This document shows positions 59,901 through 64,000 of a DNA stretch of 64,000 nt, piece by piece (the first letter of the stretch is position 1; each line of letters begins with the position of its first letter). The notes beneath the pieces were generated by a model. It saw only the letters and a list, made by a program, of their open reading frames with translations, did no database searches and was not told the origin of the DNA. Both the position numbers and the translations under genes were made by a program. Where the stretch lies: contig NC_135549.1 of assembly GCF_964340395.1 (NCBI RefSeq), positions 18,819,842 through 18,883,841 on the forward strand, read 5' to 3'. The stretch comes from Glandiceps talaboti. Its lineage: Eukaryota > Hemichordata > Enteropneusta > Spengelidae.

Positions 59901-61951
59901 TCAATATCGATAATATAGTATCAAAAGTAACAGTCAAATAGATGATACATCTTTAATCTGTTGACATGTTTCTAATAAAGAGAGGAAAGTAAAGCTCAAC
60001 TTACTCAGAACTTGGCAGGACACGAATAATGATATTGGAAAGGCACCAAGACAAAATTGTCCGATAAGAAATATAATGTAGCTAGGTGAAAATGCTGTGC
60101 CAATGGACACAATTACGGAGGTTGTTAGGGTAATGATGAAAACAATTCTTCTTCCAAATCTAAAGTGGGCGAATTAAAGTAAAAACATTGGGTTTTCAAA
60201 CCAATTAGGTAACCAACCAAGCAAGCAACCAAGCAACCAACCGGTCGGTCATTCATTCATTCATTCATTCATTCATTCATTCATTCATTCATTCATTCAT
60301 TCATTCATTCATTCATTCATTCATTCATTCATTCATTCATTCATTCATTCATTCACCCATCCATCCATCCATCCATCCATCCATCCATCCATCATCCATC
60401 GTCAGTCAGTCAGTCAATTCATCAATTAAAGTATATTCCAAAAATACAACCATAGAAACAATAAAAATTGAAACTAAAAGATGCCAAGCCGGTCATACAG
60501 CGAAGATAATTTATGGAAATGTTTTCATCTATGAAAGTAATGTGTTAGGTCAATGGGAAAATATTTCATGTATTGCTGATTTCAGAATTACACGTGACTT
60601 ATTATCGAACCCTATAAAAACAATTGTTTTGAAATTTGTTTTTTCACCCAAACATTTTAATTACAAAATTATTTTTGGATATTGTATGAAAGTTGAAAAA
60701 TACTAGTGTGCTACAAACTCACATATCAGATATTTGTCCAAATGTCACAACGCCTATAATATTACCGAGTGGAACAATCGACTTGGACAATTGCTTCATC
60801 CACTCTTTATCACAAACCAGATCATACTGGAAAATATATATAAAAAATAATCACCGTTATTCATTTTGATATTTTTTAAAAGCTACTCTGCTTAAAAACA
60901 GTGAATTTGTTTTGTATTAGTGATAAATAGTAACGTTTAATATTTATATTAAAGCTGCATTGACGTGTTTTTGTTAGGTACAATAACTTATTCGTATACC
61001 GTACACTACCAACAACATTGCATCACGTGTGGCGTGGGTAAACGTATTTTCTGTCGCTGTTTACACGATAAATCAAATTAACGCCCTCAACGGCAATCAC
61101 GATTTCAAACCGTTTTGTACTGCTTGCAGATAATATCTTATTATTGGTACAAAACCGACAAGATTTAAACTGGTCACTTACATTGCCTACAGATAAATAT
61201 TTACCACTAATTAACAGATAGAATGTCTTGGTATAACTTATAAGTAATTGTCCAATTTGTAGTGAATGTATCTTTGGTTATTTGATGAAAAAAATGCTAG
61301 TGCAGCTTTGCCAGTTTACATCCAGGAAGAAAATAAGGCGTGCAGGTGGCATTGATACTTTTTTTTGTTATTGCGTCTCAAGTTCACATGAGACACTAGG
61401 TTCGTTGCCGTAACAACTGTGTACTAGAGTGACATTCTCATACAAACGTCAACAAATCCAAATGTAAGCTTATATTTTACCCATTGAAAAATGTAAGTCA
61501 TTACAGTCAAATACAAAAAAAGGTCTTTTGATGTACATACATTTTATAGGTCAATAATTCTTTAACCCACCTCAAAGACAACGGTATTTTTATACCAAGT
61601 TTTGTCGTAAACCCATCCTTGATCACAACTTAGTGTATCATAGCTACGAGGGAAGCAAACTTCGTCAGATACTCCCTTGGATGCATTTACGTCGTATCTC
61701 TTGCATCTCTTCCAAACGATTTCATCACCATCCGCGACATATGGAATTGTGCAATTCTTTACTGGAGAGACATCGGTGAATGTTTGGTTGTTGTGCACTC
61801 TACAGTAGTGGTCATCGGACGCACTGTAGAAAGTATTTCCTACCTGGTGAAATAGCGTACTGCCAGTAATCATAAAAATGAAAAAGCACAGCAACTTTTG
61901 GTACCTTCCAAAGTTGCCCACAGTGTTTAGAACCTGGTCAAACCGTTTCAT
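53969..61951 (-). CDS. SLC22-type transporter, gene 4
   Basis: Ten exons: 61951-61571, 60826-60723, 60159-60005, 59866-59695, 57869-57701, 57056-56980, 56477-56269, 56088-55980, 55532-55323, 54128-53969. They encode 581 residues in one open frame. It shows the same landmarks: MFS motif A with [48 protein letters not shown] and a tail with ERQPLLPD, another acidic dileucine. TM11 reads MSAGIGSIISPY, and the following segment has LLEVKW where the others have LLDVYW. Exon 5 begins with a Pro before Glu-Ser-Pro (VLPESPMW), the usual SLC22 form, where the other genes have Thr. Intron 4 carries a full-length MITE 28 bp past the exon 4 donor. A related dead terminal exon lies at 11733-11899. The 5' flank lacks the repeat block shared by genes 1-3. 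Confidence 0.92.
54239..54431. mobile_element. MITE family GGCC/TTA, internally deleted copy in gene 4 intron 9
   Basis: Starts GGCCAAACC after TTA (54236-54238), ends TTAGGCC. Only 193 bp remain of about 380. Same insertion point as the copy at 12005-12378. Confidence 0.7.
56653..56905. repeat. compound tetranucleotide microsatellite in gene 4 intron 6
   Basis: GTCC, GTCT, GACT, CA, GTAC, GCAT and GTAT blocks in succession. All frames through it are repeat artefacts. Confidence 0.95.
57151..57192. repeat. (GATGT)n minisatellite in gene 4 intron 5
   Basis: About eight GATGT units, one changed to GATGC. Confidence 0.85.
57890..59280. other. gene 4 intron 4 interior, no recognised gene
   Basis: Plus-strand frames at 58256-58477 and 58697-59095 look somewhat coding-like (ending GRDQSQPFGGIWHRDYFAY) but match nothing I know. 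They may be retroelement debris. Confidence 0.35.
59286..59666. mobile_element. MITE family GGCC/TTA, full-length copy in gene 4 intron 4
   Basis: 381 bp, starting GGCGTG after TTA and ending TTTGGCC before TAA, with inner inverted motifs TGGTTCCGATTAC and GGTAACCGGAACC. It ends 28 bp from the exon 4 donor. Confidence 0.75.
60235..60420. repeat. (ATTC)n and (CATC)n microsatellite in gene 4 intron 2
   Basis: About 27 ATTC units followed by CATC and AGTC units. Introns 2 of genes 1 and 3 also carry tetranucleotide tracts. Confidence 0.95.
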
Positions 61952-64000
61952 CGTCTCCTGCGGCTAAAAGAAAGAAAACAGTATTTAGTTATTACTTAGT
62001 ATCAGACGTACGACTTGGGTGTAACAGTGGTCAATTCGTCCAGATCAACGACTACAATTTAGAATAGGTTGACTTATTTTTTTTTCTGACCCACCCAAAT
62101 TTTCAGCTTCGACATCAAAATATTTCCCCTTCGTCCGACTCTAATATTTTGTGGAAGAGCGTCCTTTCTACTGAGAATAGGCAAGTGCCTCGACTGTCAA
62201 TGCCATTTACAGTCATGCCTGCGGCGGCGACCCTTGTTCACGAACAGAGCATCTCGTTCATAACCCAAGAAAATTGTTGTCTTAAACTTGTGCTGAGATT
62301 ATGCCCATTGTGTAGAGAAGCGGGAAAAGGACATGTTACCTGGAATCCAATAAAAAAGAAGATAGAGAGGAGGAGCGTAACGAGAAAAAAACACGATCGA
62401 TAGGGTCATCACACAAATGTAGGTAAGTTTAAAGTGGTAATACGGATGAGGAATGGGTATAAATTTTGTATTTTTAGAATTATAAAACAATTCACCATGG
62501 CTCCCTACTTGTAGGATCAATGTGAAACAAATATGCCAAGTCCTTGTTTGTAACTCAATAAATTGCAAAAGATTAATAACATATAAAAAATGTTTGTACA
62601 ATAAGAAACATTGTTTTTTTCGTTTTTGCAATATATGTAGTTACAAATACAGACGTGGTTAATGTTGTTTTCACATTAATTGTCAGGTAGGAAGCCATGA
62701 TAAAATTATTTTAGAAATTAAAAATCCAAAATAAATATGCAATCCTCATCCATATGGTCACTTTAATTATCTAGCACTGGTTTCGAACTTAGCAATTAGA
62801 GTGATTTCTTAAATTATGCTTAATTATGAACATTGTTCAGAATAACATTTGACCAGTTTTTCGCTTTACAACATAATGCATATATTCTAAACAAAATATT
62901 GATTAAAAAAACCTAGAATCATATAAATGTTCTTGTTTTCATTCACTGTAATAATTTCATTACGTTATTGATTTAACTTATCAAATTTGATAAACATATT
63001 GTGAAGTTTGTGGGATTATATTCAGAGGAAGCATATGGATATGGGGAGAGAGGACAGGCATTAAATTGTGATGCGTTATTAATTTTATTACACTGTCTAC
63101 TCATTCGTCCAATCATTGACATGTTCACTCACCATTCATCATCATTCGTCATCAATAGAAAAGATTCCCTTTCATGGCAGATAACCACTGAATACGTACC
63201 TGACATTATATTCAAAAATTCTGCAAGAAATATGCTTATGTGTCTCACTGTATAGTGACTTTGTCATCTCGAGCGTGCAACACTAGAAACATGCGCTGAA
63301 TAGATGTTACACAGCGGTCGAAATAATTCCAGCGGGCAATTGCAATTGTACCGGGGAAAAGTATCTGCACACGCGGGTAAAAGTATACTTAAAGTTAAAG
63401 CAGGTCATGTGATTCGATTCTGACCAATGACAGCTTGTGTAAGGTCAAGGTGTTATAAACCTACATAATGTAGTGACTAATGCATTCTAATGAGCTAGAT
63501 TTAAACCGCAAAACACTCGATCATTATATTTTGGTCCTTGTACATTGGAGCTGTTCCTATTAGTTTATATTGAAATACACGAATAAATAACTACACATGG
63601 ATAAATGATTAAATAATATAAATGAATGAATGAATGAATGAATGAATGAATAAATAAATAAATATTACACATATGCTAAAATCAGTTATTTAAACAGAAG
63701 TGATTCATAAGGTAAATTGGACCAAAGACTAATAGCTTTTGATCAAACGTTTAGAGGGGTCGAATGGTACCGACAGCATCACTACTTAAACAAATCCAGA
63801 CATGGCACAGAATACGGATGAGGAGATTTTTGTGAACATTTATGAAAATACTATGAACAAGGCTATGCTGTGCTTTCCAAAATAGGTCCACGAATCAAGC
63901 CTTGCTAATCAAAATATATCAAGAGGAAATTTTACAAAAATGCCACCCCAGCAAGATAGTAATGGCCGCCCCTTATCAAGTATTGTTCATGTTATGGGTC
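61952..64000. other. 5' flank of gene 4, no further gene seen
   Basis: An acceptor-like TTTTAG at 61965-61964 suggests a non-coding first exon further right, not located. A foldback MITE lies at 62427-62766 and a short (GAAT)n at 63625-63655. The frame at 63001-63255 is not convincing. Confidence 0.45.
62427..62766. mobile_element. foldback MITE with TTTAAAGTG ends
   Basis: Inverted ends TTTAAAGTGGTAATACGGAT and (reverse) TTAAAGTGACCATATGGAT, with inner complementary arms (TTGTTTGTAACTCAATA against ATATGTAGTTACAAATA). The right outer part matches 43940-43975. Confidence 0.7.

Noticed and set aside
63001-63255. 84-residue plus-strand protein near the right edge
   Set aside because: No recognisable family, no splice or start support, and AT-rich composition like the surrounding DNA.

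Overview
This is eukaryotic, almost certainly invertebrate animal, nuclear DNA. It is AT-rich, and its genes are split into ten coding exons with GT-AG introns. Between and inside the genes lie many microsatellites, small inverted-repeat transposons and decayed retroelements. I cannot name the species. The gene family, the crowded repeats and the mix of DIRS-like, Penelope-like and LINE fragments would suit a hemichordate, an amphioxus or a lophotrochozoan.

The coding content is a head-to-tail tandem array of four apparently intact paralogues, all on the minus strand. Each encodes a 12-TM major-facilitator transporter of the SLC22 (organic cation/carnitine/zwitterion) type. I call them gene 1 (1843-8411, 582 aa), gene 2 (12517-21435, 591 aa), gene 3 (27221-45640, 581 aa) and gene 4 (53969-61951, 581 aa). 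I rebuilt all ten coding exons of each from splice sites and reading phase. Exons 1-4 and 6-9 have identical lengths in all four genes (381, 104, 155, 172, then 77, 209, 109, 210 bp). Only exon 5 (169 or 172 bp) and exon 10 (160 or 190 bp) vary. All four also have an acceptor-like AG just 5' of the ATG, so a non-coding first exon probably lies upstream. A dead terminal exon related to gene 4 (11733-11899) sits between genes 1 and 2.

Layout from left to right: 1-1842 is the 3' flank of gene 1 with a small MITE. Gene 1 is compact (6.6 kb). Its 5' flank follows at 8412-11500, then the dead exon, then gene 2. The 5' flank of gene 2 (21.4-24.4 kb) holds an inverted and transposed block. A LINE fragment and a MITE remnant separate it from gene 3. 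Gene 3 is the closest relative of gene 1 but is 18.4 kb long because of insertions: a 2.5 kb inverted-repeat element and a LINE in intron 6, a 2.26 kb near-perfect palindrome in intron 3, and a decayed DIRS-like retroelement in intron 1. A 1.14 kb Harbinger-like element lies 14 bp past its stop codon. Its 5' flank (45.6-53.9 kb) is split by a 0.9 kb DNA element, an inverted copy of part of the DIRS-like element and a Penelope-like tail. Gene 4 follows, and 62-64 kb shows no recognisable gene.

The genes are likely to act as plasma-membrane uptake or exchange carriers for small charged metabolites or xenobiotics. They differ at a transmembrane-11 position linked to substrate charge in the family, and in their C-terminal sorting motifs. 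This suggests divergence after duplication. No operon, CRISPR array or prokaryotic feature is present. I found no wholly new multi-gene system. The most unusual structures are the intronic 2.26 kb palindrome and the record of staggered insertions across the duplicated blocks.
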